Assembly (NCBI RefSeq): GCF_035046485.1
Contig: NC_085138.1
Span: forward strand, 47,713,464-47,777,463
Length of the DNA stretch: 64,000 nt
Direction: 5' to 3'
Origin: Aedes albopictus
Taxonomy: Eukaryota > Arthropoda > Insecta > Diptera > Culicidae
Under the pieces are notes generated by a model. It saw nothing but the letters and a program-made list of their open reading frames with translations, searched no databases and was not told where the DNA came from. The stretch's first letter is position 1; every line of letters begins with the position of its first letter. The translations under genes were made by a program, and so were the position numbers. Shown here piece after piece: positions 10,401 to 21,939 of the stretch.

Positions 10401-12780
10401 AGCTTCTAGCTTGTAGCTTCTAGCTTGTAGCTTCTAGCTTGTAGCTTCTAGCTTGTAGCTTCTAGCTTGTAGCTTCTAGCTTGTAGCTTCTAGCTTGTAG
10501 CTTCTAGCTTGTAGATTCTAGCTTGTAGCTTCTAGCTTGTAGCTTCTAGCTTGTAGCTTCTAGCTTGTAGCTTCTAGCTTGTAGCTTCTAGCTTGTAGCT
10601 TCTAGCTTGTAGCTTCTAGCTTGTAGCTTCTAGCTTGTAGCTTCTAGCTTGTAGCTTCTAGCTTGTAGCTTCTAGCTTGTAGCTTCTAGCTTGTAGCTTC
10701 TAGCTTGTAGCTTCTAGCTTGTAGCTTCTAGCTTGTAGCTTCTAGCTTGTAGCTTCTAGCTTGTAGCTTCTAGCTTGTAGCTTCTAGCTTGTAGCTTCTA
10801 GCTTGTAGCTTCTAGCTTGTAGCTTCTAGCTTGTACCTTCAAACTTGTAGCTTCTAGCTTGTAGCTTCTAGCTTGTAGCTTCTAGCTTGTAGCTTCTAAT
10901 GTAGCTTGTAGCTCCCAGCTTGTAGCTTCTAGCTTGTAGCTTCAAGCTTGTAGCTTCTGGGTTGTAGCTTCTAGCTTGTAGCTTCTAGCTTGTAGCTTCT
11001 AGCTTGTAGCTTCTAGCTTGTAGCTTCTAGCTTGTAGCTTCTAGCTTGTAGCTTCTAGCTTGTACCTTCTAACTTGTAGCTTCTAGCTTGGACCTTCTAG
11101 CTTGTAGCTTCTAGCTTGTAGCTTCTAATGTAGCTTGTAGCTCCCAGCTTGTAGCTTCTAGCTTGTAGCTTCTAGCTTGTAGCTTCTAGCTTGTAGCTTC
11201 TAGCTTGTAGCTTCTAGCTTGTAGCTTCTAGCTTGTAGCTTCTAGCTTGTAGCTTCTAGCTTGTAGCTTCTAGCTTGTAGCTTCTAGCTTGTAGCTTCTA
11301 GCTTGTAGCTTCTAGCTTGTAGCTTCTAGCTTGTAGCTTCTAGCTTGTAGCTTCTAGCTTGTAGCTTCTAGCTTGTAGCTTCTAGCTTGTAACTTCTAGC
11401 TTGTAGCTTCTAGCTTGTAGCTTCTAGCTTGTAGCTTCTAGCTTGTAGCTTCTAGCTTGTAGCTTCTAGCTTGTAGCTTCTAGCTTGTAGCTTCTAGCTT
11501 GTAGCTTCTAGCTTGTAGCTTCTAGCTTGTAGCTTCTAGCTTGTAGCTTCTAGCTTGTAGCTTCTAGCTTGTAGCTTCTAGCTTGTAGCTTCTAGCTTGT
11601 AGCTTCTAGCTTGTAGCTTCTAGCTTGTAGCTTCTAGCTTGTAGCTTCTAGCTTGTAGCTTCTAGCTTGTAGCTTCTAGCTTGTAGCTTCTAGCTTGTAG
11701 CTTCTAGCTTGTAGCTTCTAGCTTGTAGCTTCTAGCTTGTAGCTTCTAGCTTGTAGCTTCTAGCTTGTAGCTTCTAGCTTGTAGCTTCTAGCTTGTAGCT
11801 TCTAGCTTGTAGCTTCTAGCTTGTAGTTTCTAGTTTGTAGCTTCTAGCTTGTAGCTTCTAGCTTGTAGCTTCTAGCTTGTAGCTTCTAGCTTGTAGCTTC
11901 TAGCTTGTAGCTTCTAGCTTGTAGCTTCTAGCTTGTAGCTTCTAGCTTGTAGCTTCTAGCTTGTAGCTTCTAGCTTGTAGCTTCTAGCTTATAGCTTCTA
12001 GCTTGTAGCTTCTAGCTTGTAGCTTCTAGCTTGTAGCTTCTAGCTTGTAGCTTCTAGCTTCTAGCTTGTAGCTTGTAGCTCCTAGCTTCTAGCTTGTAGC
12101 TTATAGCTTCTAGCTTGTAGCTTCTAGCTTGTAGATTCTAGCTTGTAGCTTCTAGCTTGTAGCTTCTAGCTTGTAGATTCTAGCTTGTAGATTCTAGCTT
12201 GTAGCTTCTAGCTTGTAGCTTCTAGCTTGTAGCTTCTAGCTTGTAGCTTCTAGCTTGTAGCTTCTAGCTTGTAACTTCTAGCTTGTAGCTTCTAGCTTGT
12301 TGCTTCTAGCTTGTAGCTTCTAGCTTGTAGCTTCTAGCTTGTAGCTTCTAGCTTGTAGCTTCTAGCTTGTAGCTTCTAGCTTGTAGCTTCTAGCTTGTAG
12401 ATTCTAGCTTGTAGCTTCTAGCTTGTAGCTTCTAGCTTGTAGCTTCTAGCTTGTAGCTTCTAGCTTGTAACTTCTAGCTTGTAACTTCTAGCTTGTAGCT
12501 TCTAGTTTGTAGCTTCTAGCTTGTAGCTTCTAGCTTCTAGCTTGTAGCTTCTAGCATGTAGCTTCTAGCTTGTAGCTTCTAGCTTGTAGCTTCTAGCTTG
12601 TAGCTTCTAGCTTGTAGCTTCTAGCTTGTAGCTTCTAGCTTGTAGCTTCTAGCTTGTAGCTTCTAGCTTGTAGCTTCTAGCTTGTAGCTTCTAGCTTGTA
12701 GCTTCTAGCTTGTAGCTTCTAGCTTGTAGCTTCTAGCTTCTAGCTTCTAGCTTCTATCTTCTATCTTCTAGCTTCTAGCT
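7440..12780. repeat. 5.3-kb satellite of 14-bp unit (AGCTTGTAGCTTCT)n
   Basis: Roughly 380 tandem copies of a 14-bp unit that is itself two 7-bp halves (AGCTTGT and AGCTTCT). Edges are degenerate: AGCTTCTAGCTTCC-type phrases at 7460-7500 and a run of AGCTTCT only at 12735-12780. Variant units mark higher-order structure. 'AGCTTGGACC' occurs near 9247, 10139 and 11087 (spacings about 892 and 948). 'TCTAATGTAGCTTGTAGCTC' occurs near 9286, 9991, 10178, 10897 and 11126. No reading frame survives because every unit carries TAG on the plus strand. Confidence 0.97.
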
Positions 12781-12829
12781 TATATTATACAAAAAAATCA
12801 ATTTGATATTACTCCCAGACGTCAATAAA

Positions 12830-14010
12830 AAACTGTTAAAAAAAGATTTGAGAAAAAAACGAGGAAATCCCTAAAATAATTCCTGATGGAATTCCTTAAG
12901 AAATTCAAAGAGGAATACTTAAAGAACTCCGGAAGAAACAACTGGAGGAAATTCCTGAGATTATTTGTGGAAGAATTCTTTAGAAAATATCTATAGGCAT
13001 TCCTTTGGAAATTACTGGAGAAATACCTTTGGAAATCGTAGGAATAATTACTTTAAAATCTCTTGGAAGAATCTTTGAAGAATTTTCTGGAGGAATTCAT
13101 TATGAAATTATTGAGGAAATTCTTGGAGAATACACTAAGCAAACTCCTTAAAGAATTCCTGAGGGAATTCTTGGTGGAATTTCCGAAAGAGTTTCTGAGG
13201 CAATTCCTAGAGAAATTGAGGAATGTTTTGTAACAAAATCCCGGCGAATCCTTAGAAAATTCCAGGAAAAATTTCTGAAGAATACTACTGGAAGAAGAAA
13301 TGAATTCCTGTTGACATTCCTGAGGAAATTTCTGTGGAAATTCCTGATGATATTCCTGGACAAATTCCTTAGAAAATACCTAGAGCAATTCCTTAGAGCT
13401 AAGAAAATACCTGGAGGAATAACTTTGGAATTTCCTACAGGAATTCATAAAGAAATTCTTCAGGGTATCCCACGAAGAAATCCTAAAGAAATTCCTGGAC
13501 AATTTCATTACGAAACTTTCATAGGAAATCCTTAGCAAACTTTTCAAGGAATTCCTGAAGGAATTTCTTAGTTAATTTCTTGAGTGATTGCTTGAATAGT
13601 TTCTAGAAGTATTTCTGAGAAAATTCATAAGAGAAATACTGGAAAAATCCTGCAAGAATTCCCTAGTAAATTCTAGAAGGAATTCCTTAGGAAATTCAGG
13701 AAAAAAATGCTTAGGAAATCGCTGGAGAGATTGCTAATGATTTCCTCGTGGAATTCTTGAAAAAATTTAGCAAGAAAAAACTTTTAAACTATTTCGGAAA
13801 TTTCAGAGAACATATTAGAGGAATCCCAGCGATAAATTTCGTTGGAGTTTCCGAGGAATATTTCTGAAATTGTTCTCGACAACGTTTCTGGATGAAACCC
13901 TAAAGAAAACTGATCAAATTCCAAGAGGAAGTCCTAGATAAATTTCTCAATTAATTCCCAAATGGGAATCCAGAATGAATTCCTGCGAATAATCCTGAAG
14001 AAATTCCATA
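12830..14010. repeat. Degenerate 'GGAATTCCTGAGGAAAT' repeat block
   Basis: Same class as 1238-2400: loosely tandem phrases such as GAAATTCCTGGAGAAATTCC with heavy divergence. Short frames on both strands (13148-13363 minus, 13311-13535 plus) overlap each other and consist of the repeat translated. No gene is supported. Confidence 0.6.
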
Positions 14011-14015
14011 GAAAA

Positions 14016-14238
14016 TACAGATCGGATTCGATCCAGAGTCAGAATCTGGTGCTCCCCTGGATAATATCTCGCAAACATGGATGCTGCAAGAAGCTGAAAT
14101 TTGGATTTATCACAAATGAAAGCTTGACGAAATGTTGAAATATCAGCTTTATAGCGAATTCCGTTCCCTAGATACATGTTTGAGAAGCATCAGAACTCGA
14201 CTCCAACCTCGAAGCATCACAATCGAGTCTGACCTGTA
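14016..14238. mobile_element. Small mariner/Tc1-type MITE with TA ends
   Basis: It begins TACAGATCGGATTCGATCC and ends CAATCGAGTCTGACCTGTA, imperfect inverted repeats ending in TA, inserted into the degenerate repeat block. The motif 'TACAGGTCNGACTCGATTATC' is the kind of end seen in mosquito mariner-like elements. A second, isolated copy of the right end lies at 19198-19237. No transposase is present in the ~220 bp. Confidence 0.65.
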
Positions 14239-14840
14239 CTTTGAGGAATTTCTAGCCTAGTTTGTAAAGAAGTTTCCAATCAAATTTCTCGAGAATATTG
14301 TGGCGAAGTGCTTGGATAAATTCTTGTGAAAATTCATGGAAAAGGATCTGGGGAAATTTATGATTTTTTTTCTGGGACAGTTTTTGAACGAGTTCCTTGC
14401 AGAACTACTGGAGAAAATCCTAAGAGAATTGTATAGGAAGTGGAGAGCGAATTCTTGGAGAAATTGCCGATTAAATTTTCTGGGGATACCTATTTCCGAG
14501 AAATTTTCTAAAGGAAAAAAATTGGAAAGTTTTAGCAAATTCTAAAGATATTCCTGGGCAACGTGGAGGAGTTGGATAATTCTACAGAGAAATTTCTGGA
14601 GTAAAATCGCTAGAGCAGTTTTTGGGGAAATGCTAGAAAATAAACCATGGGAAATTCTCGAAGAAATTTCCAAATTTATTCACAGAGGTTTTTCTGAAAA
14701 TATTGCTGGTGGAATTTATGAGAATTTTTCAGAAAAAAAAAATCTTTAGAAAATCCCTGGAGGAACTCGTAAAGGAATTTATGGAGCAAATTCTGAAAAA
14801 AAAAACTATTCAAAAATTAGTTAATTTTCTTGAAATTTTA
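14239..14840. repeat. Continuation of the degenerate GGAATT repeat block
   Basis: Resumes the 12.8-14.0 kb sequence class after the MITE, with phrases such as GAAATTTCTGGAG and poly-A or poly-T interruptions. No gene. Confidence 0.5.
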
Positions 14841-14924
14841 TGAGATGTTTCTCAACATTACATTGAAAAAATAAAATAAAATATGCTGGAATTTAGGTTT
14901 TAGAAGCAGTTTTAATTTGAATAT

Positions 14925-15123
14925 AGGGTGACTTAGGATATTACCGGCAGGTTTGTTCTCTTCGCCAGGGGGGATGCAGTTGTTTTATCGGCCAAATTTA
15001 CTGAAATTTAGCCATATAATTCAGCTTGGTAAGGAAGGATTTGCGACCAATTCTGGGTTAAACAGGTTTGTAAAAACCCCCCATGACGAAGATAACAAAA
15101 CTGCCGTAAAAACGTAAGTTCCC
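14925..15123 (-). mobile_element. MITE, family shared with 17298-17489 (opposite orientation)
   Basis: It begins GGGTGACTTAGGATATTACCGGC after a TA dinucleotide and ends near ACGTAAGTTCCC. Its body (GTTTGTTCTCTTCGCC, CTGAATTATATGGC in reverse, ACCCCCCATGACGAAGA) matches the 17298-17489 element in reverse complement. The right flanking TA is not preserved. About 199 bp, non-coding. Confidence 0.7.
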
Positions 15124-16093
15124 TCATTAACTAAAAAAATATTTAAACAATTTTCAGCAAACTTTGCAAAACAACATTTAGAAATTTCTCCATTTTTTTT
15201 GTTTTATTCTTTAAGATTCATAATTGATATTCAATAAATTGGCCATGAACTCTTTTTCGGAGACTTCCATTATTTGCTTAAAGGATTCATTCCTTTGTGG
15301 ATATATTGAACTTTTTTTACAGAATTATTTTATAACAAATTTATGTATGGATTATAATATCTAGAATAATGCTTCATTTTGGAATTTTATAAGCAACCAG
15401 TATCGCCAAATTGGCAGTTACTATGATGATTACTGGTACACTAGAACAAGAAATCCTGCCTTAAATTTCATTTTGGCTTATGAAAGAAATCCTGATCAAA
15501 GGTCCCTAACCCTGAAGAAGTTTTTAAGGAATTTAGGAGATCCAGAAATTATTTTAAAAATTAGGAACTTATCAGCAAAACACACTCCAGACCTCCACTG
15601 AAATTTACTCGCATTTATTCGCAGTGCGATGCTTGCAGAAGCTCTTCAATGACATCGAGTTTCTAATTTTCGGAGTCAGTCTCATAGTTTCATGCTTGAA
15701 ATTATTTGAGTAATACTGAAAATTATGAAGTTTCAGAAAAAAAAATAAAAAAAATCACCGAAACAGAAAATTTGAAACAAAAATCTGCAGAAATTGAGAA
15801 ATTTTAGGAATTTTCCTAGCAAGACAAGGGAATTAAACTTAGATTTAATTGAGCCAACGTGAGTGTTTAAATAGTTTTCAAAATTCAAGCTTTATGATTG
15901 TCTTTATCAAATTTATATTTTCCAGGTATTCTGAATGGCCAAATAGGCGGTCATATGTGATAGGATATATTTATGTATACAAAGACTAGATGTTGTCCTA
16001 AACATCTTCAGGCTTATTACTGAAATTCTGCATGAGGATCCCCCAGAAATCTATGAAAACACTGGCTGAAGCTTTTAAAAAATGCTCTGAAAA
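15124..16093. other. AT-rich DNA, no gene seen
   Basis: No open frame of interest, no clear element ends and no tandem structure. It contains homopolymer A and T runs, and phrases such as CAGAAATTGAGAAATT that may be old repeat sequence. Confidence 0.35.
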
Positions 16094-17250
16094 GCACAAA
16101 ATCATAGATCTGGAGGAATTGTTTAAGAAATTTCTGGGTAATATCTGATAAAGCCCATATAGCCGAGGCGGTAAACGCACGGGTATTCAGCATGACCATG
16201 CTGAGGGTGACGGGTTCGATTCCCGGTCGGTCCAGGATCTTTTCGTAAAGGAAATTTCCTTGACTTCCTTGGGCATAGAGTATCTTCGTGCCTGCCACAC
16301 GATATACACATGCAAAATGGTCACTGGCAGAGGAAGCTCTCAGTTAATAACCGTGGAAGTGCTCATAGAACACTAAGCTGAGAAGCAGGCTTTGTCCCAG
16401 TGAGGACGTTACGCCAAGAAGAAGAGAGAGAGAGGATCTGATAAAGCGCAATTGAACTTTTTTATTATTATTTTTAACAAATGTTTTCCTAGTTTTCCCT
16501 AAATGTTAGTTTCTGATTCCAAAATCTCTTAAAGAAATCCTTGCATGAGTTTCTACAAAAATCTCTGTAGAGCCCCAAAAAAACATCTTTGATTGGAATT
16601 GTTTGAGAAATGTCTGGAGATAAGACTTGGAAATCAGAATTCTTTGAAATTATTTTTTAATATTTCTATTCTTTAATTTATTTTATTTTTTTTACAAAAC
16701 TTTATTGTAAATCCCCTAATTCAGCCATTCCATATAAAATCGATATAGTTGAACTCCGAATATCGTGATGTTTGGCTGTTTTGTAGTTAGTCGTAAATAA
16801 TTAGAACCATATTTTTTATGTGACCAATATCAAGATAGGGTGGTCCAAAAAGTAAAAGTTTCACAAAACAAAAAATTCCATTAAAAAAATCATTACGATG
16901 GAATCGATTGACCGATTTGAAATCTTCTTTTATCGTTTAAAAGATACGTAGAAGACTCGAATATTCGGTGTATCAATTTTTATTTCACTCCGGATAATCG
17001 AATCACATAAAAGATAAAATCAGAACTCAAAAACGTATGGTATGAGCTGTGAGCTCCCTTCTTCTCAAGAAAATTTCATGTACAAACTCATAAAGGAACA
17101 TATGCAGAAATTCCTGGAAAAATCCATAAAAGAATTCTCAGGAATATCTGAGATTTTCTAAAGGAACCCATGCAAGAAATTTTGTAGGATTTCATGAAAC
17201 AGAAATCCTGGAGAAACTGCAACACGAATACCTAAAGGAATCCCCAACCA
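16094..17250. repeat. Tandem segmental duplication, copy 1
   Basis: The segment from CACAAAATCATAGATCTGG (16094) to GAATCCCCAACCA (~17250) recurs immediately downstream (17251-18313) at high identity, apart from an insertion unique to each copy. This copy carries a SINE at 16155-16435. Shared landmarks include CCATATAAAATCGATATAG, GGGTGGTCCAAAAAGTAAAAG and GGTATGAGCTGTGAGCTCC. No gene is contained. Confidence 0.9.
16155..16435 (+). mobile_element. tRNA-derived SINE, second family (full length)
   Basis: A box TAGCCGAGGCGG near 16160 and B box GGGTTCGATTCCC near 16210, followed by a body related to Feilai in its 3' half (AGTTAATAACCGTGGAAGTG, GAACACTAAGCTGAGAAGC) and an AAGAAGAGAGAGAG tail. 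It is flanked by a perfect 12-bp target-site duplication ATCTGATAAAGC (16143-16154 and 16436-16447). The empty site is visible in the sister segment near 17490. A second copy on the other strand is at 25485-26305. Confidence 0.9.
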
Positions 17251-18313
17251 CAAAATCATAGATCTGGAAAAATTGTTTAAGAAATTTCTGGGTAATAGGG
17301 GAAATTACCTATTCTCGGCCGTTTTGTTCTCTTCGTCTAAGGGGGTTTTTTGAAACCTATTGAACTCAGAGTTGGTCTCAAATCCTTCCCAACTAAGCTG
17401 AATTATATAGCCAAGTTTCAGGCAATTTGGCTGACAAAAACCCCCCATGACGAAGAGAACAAACCTGCCGATAATACCCATTGTCACCCTATCTGATAAA
17501 GCGCAATTGAACTTTTTTATTATTATTTTTAACAAATGTTTTCCTAGTTTTTAGATATTTCCCTAAGTGTTAGTTTCTGATTCCAAAATTTCTGAAAGAC
17601 ATTCTTGAAAGAGTTTCTACAAAAATCTCTGTATAGCCGCGAAAAAACATCTTTGATTGGAATTGTTTGAGAAATGCCTGGAGATAAGACTTGGAAATCA
17701 GAATTCTTTGAAATTATTTTTTAATATTTCTATTCTTTAATTTATTTTATTTTTTTACAAAACTTTATTGTAAATCCCCTAATTCAGCCATTCCATATAA
17801 AATCGATATAGTTGAACTCCGAATATCGTGATGTTTGGCTGTTTTGTAATTAGTCGAAAATAATTAGAACCATATTTTTTATGTGACCAATATCAAGATA
17901 GGGTGGTCCAAAAAGTAAAAGTTTCACAAAACAAAAAATTCCATAAAAAAAATCATTACGATGGAATCGATTGACCGATTTGAAAGCTTCTTTTATCGTT
18001 TAAATGATACGTAGAAGACTCGATTATAAGGCGTATCAATTTTTATTTTAGTCCGGATAATCGAATCACACAAAAAATAAAATCAGAACTCAAAAACGTA
18101 TGGTATGAGCTGTGAGCTCCATTCTTCTTAAGAAGATTTCATGTACAAACTCATGAAGGAACATATGCAGAAATTCCTGGAAAAATACATAAAAGAATTC
18201 TCAGGAATATCTGAGATTTTCTAAAGGAACCCATGTAAGAAATTTTGTTGGATTTCATGAAACAGAAATCCTGGAGAAACTGCAATACGAATACCTAAAG
18301 GAATCCCCAACCA
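17251..18313. repeat. Tandem segmental duplication, copy 2
   Basis: Second copy of the ~1.1-kb unit. It lacks the SINE but carries a 192-bp MITE at the equivalent position (17298-17489). Small indels, for example an extra 'TTTAGATA' near 17550, show divergence since duplication. Confidence 0.9.
17298..17489 (+). mobile_element. 192-bp MITE with TA target duplication
   Basis: It begins GGGGAAATTACCTATTCTCGG and ends GATAATACCCATTGTCACCC, flanked on both sides by TA (17296-17297, 17490-17491). The uninterrupted site is seen in copy 1 as GGGTAATATCTG. Its relative at 14925-15123 is in reverse orientation. Tc1/mariner-like mobilisation is inferred from the TA duplication only. Confidence 0.8.
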
Positions 18314-18559
18314 CTTTTGAAGGTATGTATGTTGGGATCCCAGGTGAACAACCCCAGTAATTCATCGCTTTCGATTATAGCACACGAAAACACACCAATT
18401 CCATTCCGAATATACTTCGGTGACCAGATCACGACTGCTGATCTGCAGCACCGCTCAGCGCAAACTGTCTTTATTTCATAAGTACAATAGATACAATAAT
18501 TCAATTTAATAGAGGTTTCCGGTAAAGTTCAATGATCAAATTTAAAATACAACATGTAT

Positions 18560-18900
18560 ATCAATAAAAAAATCCGAAGGAAACTTTAAGAAATTCCTGG
18601 TGGAAGAATTGAGTAGAATTCCATTAGAAATTCTAGATGGAATCTCGACAAGGATTCCCGGAAATCTCTGTTAACACTCCATTGAAAATATCTGGCAGAA
18701 TTCCTGCAGGCATTGCTTGAGGAATCTCAGTATAAACTCCTGAAGGATTCCCATGAGGAATTCTTGGAGGAATACCACGAGGAAATAAAATCTCTGCAGA
18801 ATTTCCCCTTGGAGGAAATTCTGAAGATATTCCAGACACACTATCTTTGGAATGTCAACAGACATTAGTTTAAAAATTCCTGGATGATTCACGGCAACTT
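18560..18900. repeat. Degenerate GGAATTCCT repeat block (short)
   Basis: Phrases such as GGAATTCTTGGAGGAAT recur between 18590 and 18830. The minus-strand frames here (Pro/Ile/Arg-rich) are translated repeat. From about 18900 to 19190 the sequence is AT-rich with no feature. Confidence 0.5.
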
Positions 18901-19197
18901 TTGAAAACAGATGCAAATGTTAGCATTTTTTTTCACTGAGACGAGATTGACGATCTCGTCAATGAGATTCGTTGTTAAATACTGGTATTGTACAATGTTA
19001 ATGCTGAGTGTAAAATAATTTTATTACAAAAGGCTAACATAATCGGAACAAAAGCCAACATAATCGGGGGAAAACGAAATAGGGGGTTTGCAAAATCTAG
19101 TGAGCACTGTGTTATAATTCTTATTTGATTATTTGAAATTTCTGCATAGAAATAAAAAAAAATATATATATCGCAACAAACAATCGAGTCTAAAATT

Positions 19198-19237
19198 TCA
19201 GATAATCGAGTCTCCAGATAATCGAGTCCGACCTGTA
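19198..19237. mobile_element. Solo right end of a mariner-type MITE
   Basis: The phrase GATAATCGAGTC occurs twice here, the second time ending CGAGTCCGACCTGTA. This is the same terminal motif as the element at 14016-14238. The partner end is not visible upstream, so it is a truncated or degraded copy. Confidence 0.45.
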
Positions 19238-20230
19238 TTGATTTCTAGTTTTCTACAAAAATTGCGTTGAATGTATGTGTTTGGATCACACCATCTCGGA
19301 ATTTGTCACCATACTGACGAAATAAAAAATGCGTGTTTAATTATTTTCGATGAGCTAAATACAAACCCACCAAGAATTACGACATTCGGAGTTCGATTTT
19401 CTATTGATTGGCTTATCTTTTGGGTTTTCCCCCATCTGTTACTTTTCTATTCCACGACCTTTAAAAAAATCATTGAAAACGTTTTTGAAATACCGTAACA
19501 GAGTTCAGAAGTAAATATATGGAGGAATTATTTGGGAATGTCTGGAGATATTCCTAGCCATACCGGAAAACTTCCCTTTTTATATATTTTCATTCAGTTT
19601 ATAACATAACTTTTCAAATATCATTTCAAATTAATGTTCTCGTTTCTTTTTCCCCAAAATTACAGCTCTGTATTCCTGTCTTCTACTTTCTTTTTTCGTT
19701 TTTCTTTATCTTTTATCTTTTGTCCCTCTGTTTTTCATCTTTTATCTTTTACTTTCTATCTTCTGTTTATCTTTTATTCTATTTTTCCATTTTTTATATT
19801 ATTTATCTTTAATCTTACAATTTCTCCAACGATTTTGTTTCGCTAAATCTAAATCCACGACCTTGTTCAGAGACTTTGTGCTAGAAATTACCCATCCACA
19901 ATCTGGACCACCTCTGGCGCGTGACCCCGTTTCTCGCCAGTTGTAAATATTAGTAAATAGATAGATATTCTATACCCTCCAGCCAGAGACTGCACAGCCG
20001 GAGGCAATTTTTCACATTTCCCACCGCGCGTCTGTTTCAAATTTATTTGCATCCACCTTGCTCTCTCTCTCTCTCTCTCGCACTTCTAATTCATAAATGA
20101 CCACTCGGACTTTCCGACCATCCACAAACGCAATGCCAAATCCGCGAGGCCCCGAATTCGATCATCGAACCCCACACGGGGAAAACAACAACGACAACCA
20201 ACGAACGCTGGCTAGCTGGCTGGTTCGCAA
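19238..20230. other. No gene seen; T-rich then GC-rich unique DNA
   Basis: 19620-19850 is a long pyrimidine-rich stretch (TTTATCTTTTATCTTTT) that gives a spurious Phe/Leu frame. A (CT)n microsatellite lies at about 20060-20078. The section from 19860 on is unique and less AT-rich, consistent with a region upstream of a promoter. Confidence 0.4.
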
Positions 20231-20254
20231 TTCTGCTGATTCGGATTCGGAAAA

Positions 20255-20287
20255 TTTATACCTCTCAAAACACAAACCCATCAGTCG
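20255..20287 (+). promoter_or_regulatory. Candidate TATA/initiator core promoter
   Basis: TTTATA at 20255-20260 precedes TCAGTC (20281-20286), a match to the arthropod initiator TCAGT, with its A at 20283. The spacing of 26-28 bp is the canonical TATA-to-+1 distance. Base composition changes to GC-rich downstream. Transcript support is absent, and a second TCAGTC lies at 20312. Confidence 0.45.
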
Positions 20288-20475
20288 TCAGCCAGTAGTG
20301 TGTCGGACGCGTCAGTCATTGATGGTATAGAGTGCGTGCGTGCTTGCTTGCTGTGCGGTCAGCCGACTCACTTTAGTCTAGTCACTCATCATACACACCT
20401 ACAGGGGATAGACAAATCGATCGGGACAGGTGAAATTTCCATTTTTCGAAAACAGGCTCAGCAAGCTGTAACTTT
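20283..20475 (+). other. Candidate 5' untranslated exon
   Basis: This would run from the initiator at 20283 to a good donor, TTTGT|GTAAGT (20476-20481). An alternative donor is ACAG|GTGAAA near 20430. The sequence is GC-rich, with no long frame open from an ATG. The model is inferred from the promoter, composition and donor; it is not certain that this joins the exon at 21251. Confidence 0.3.
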
Positions 20476-20481
20476 GTGTAA

Positions 20482-21250
20482 GTTGTACCGAACTTCTTGA
20501 ATTTGTTTTTTAGTTGATTAACTGTTTCAATATAAAAAAAAATACGCAAGATTAAATGATTCTACGTAAAGTTCGAGCGATTCTAGTAAAGGACAATTTT
20601 TTATAAATTTTTTTAAAATGTTACATTCTTTAATTTAAAAGATCGAATAAAATGATTTTTTGAATATTCATGACCTTAGAACACATTTTGATCTAACCGT
20701 AAACTGTTCACAAGGAAAAATATATAGCAGAATTTTTAAAATACCAAAAAAATAGAAAAAAATATGAAAAAAAATAAAAAAAAATTAAAAAAATCTCAAT
20801 AATATCTGACAACATATTTCAAACTATTATACCATAGACTTGATTATACCTCCGGATTCAAAAAAAATATTTTTTTAATCTCATGTCAAATATATTCAAC
20901 TTCAAAAAACGCTTACCTTAACTTAAAAAAGCGCAAAATTTCGATTACCCAAATAATTGGTACTACCGCAACGAAGGGAGCGATATTATAAAAAAAAATA
21001 AACAAAGAGAAAAACAAACAAAAATTACCAAAAACATAAATATAACTCTAGATCGCTCTAAATTAATGTAGTTTAAACCAAAATTGGCAAAAACCCTAAA
21101 ACACATCTTGTTAATCAACTATTAGTCAAAATTTTAGTATTTTTGGTGAACCTCAGAAAAAGTTACATCTAGTTGAACAATTTTTGAAAAATGAAAATTT
21201 GCACGTCCCGATAATTTTGTCCCCCCTCTGTATGTAAACACCTATACTAG
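20482..21250. other. AT-rich putative intron, no gene
   Basis: Poly-A and poly-T runs only. It ends with a pyrimidine stretch (TTTTGTCCCCCCTCTG) and CTATACTAG at 21250, a possible acceptor. Confidence 0.35.
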
Positions 21251-21721
21251 GCTGTAAGAGCTGCAAGTGCATCAAAGGAGTGAGAAAATTCACGCCGCTT
21301 TCAACGCCTACGCCACACGCGCGCGTTCTTGTTGTTGCTGTTGGCGGTTTGCTATGATCGAGTGAAATTCAAGTGCACCCATTTTAATAGGCATTCCCCC
21401 CGTTGAGAGTGTCGATCAAGTGCTCCATGGTGTCAATCGCGAATGGCGGCAATGAATCGATGATGGCCTACTACTGTGAGTCGCGATGAGACCTTTCAAC
21501 GACGCCCCGCGAGTGCATTTGTGCGGAAATGAAGAATGATTGCCTTCGCGTGTGAGAACTGGTGGTGGAAATATTTGGAAGTAATTTCGGGTCAATCGTT
21601 GCAACAGCGCAGTGTTCATTATTCATACCTGCTACCTGCCTACGTGGAAACGGGATGAGGCTTACCAATGCCACTTTGCTGATGTTGGTCCATTCGGTCC
21701 AGGAGCTGCAGCTGCGAGGAG
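21251..21721 (+). CDS. Candidate first coding exon of a host membrane protein
   Basis: A GC-richer exon-like block lies between a possible acceptor (CTATACTAG, ending 21250) and the donor GAG|GTGGGT (21722). The likely start is ATG 21655, giving 22 codons plus one base: MRLTNATLLMLVHS followed by VQELQLRG. That resembles a short signal peptide or N-terminal hydrophobic segment, with an NAT sequon. The donor leaves phase 1, exactly what the exon at 56401 needs, and the joined codon would be GCT (Ala). Upstream ATGs occur, including a 20-codon uORF at 21427-21489. The joining across a 34.7-kb intron is inference; the exon could belong to another transcript. I do not recognise the protein. Confidence 0.4.
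21427..21489 (+). other. Upstream ORF in the candidate 5' leader
   Basis: ATG GTG TCA ... CGA TGA encodes a 20-residue peptide (MVSIANGGNESMMAYYCESR) ahead of the ATG at 21655. If the leader model is right it could lower translation of the main frame. No conservation data. Confidence 0.25.
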
Positions 21722-21939
21722 GTGGGTTAATAATTATTAATTAACTTAATCAACTCGCTCTTGCCAATTGGATGTTGATGGGACCATTGAATTGTGGCAT
21801 TATCGAATCAGTGGAAAAGTGCTTGAAGGGATTATCGCACAGTAGCCGGGGGATTATTGGTTCTTTTCTGCAGAGCTGCACAATATCAGTATTATCAATT
21901 GACTAGTGATATAGCTCCATCGGCACTCCAAGATATATA

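Noticed and set aside
7440..12780. CRISPR-like regular repeats
   Set aside because: The 14-bp units are contiguous with no spacers, in a eukaryotic context; it is a satellite.
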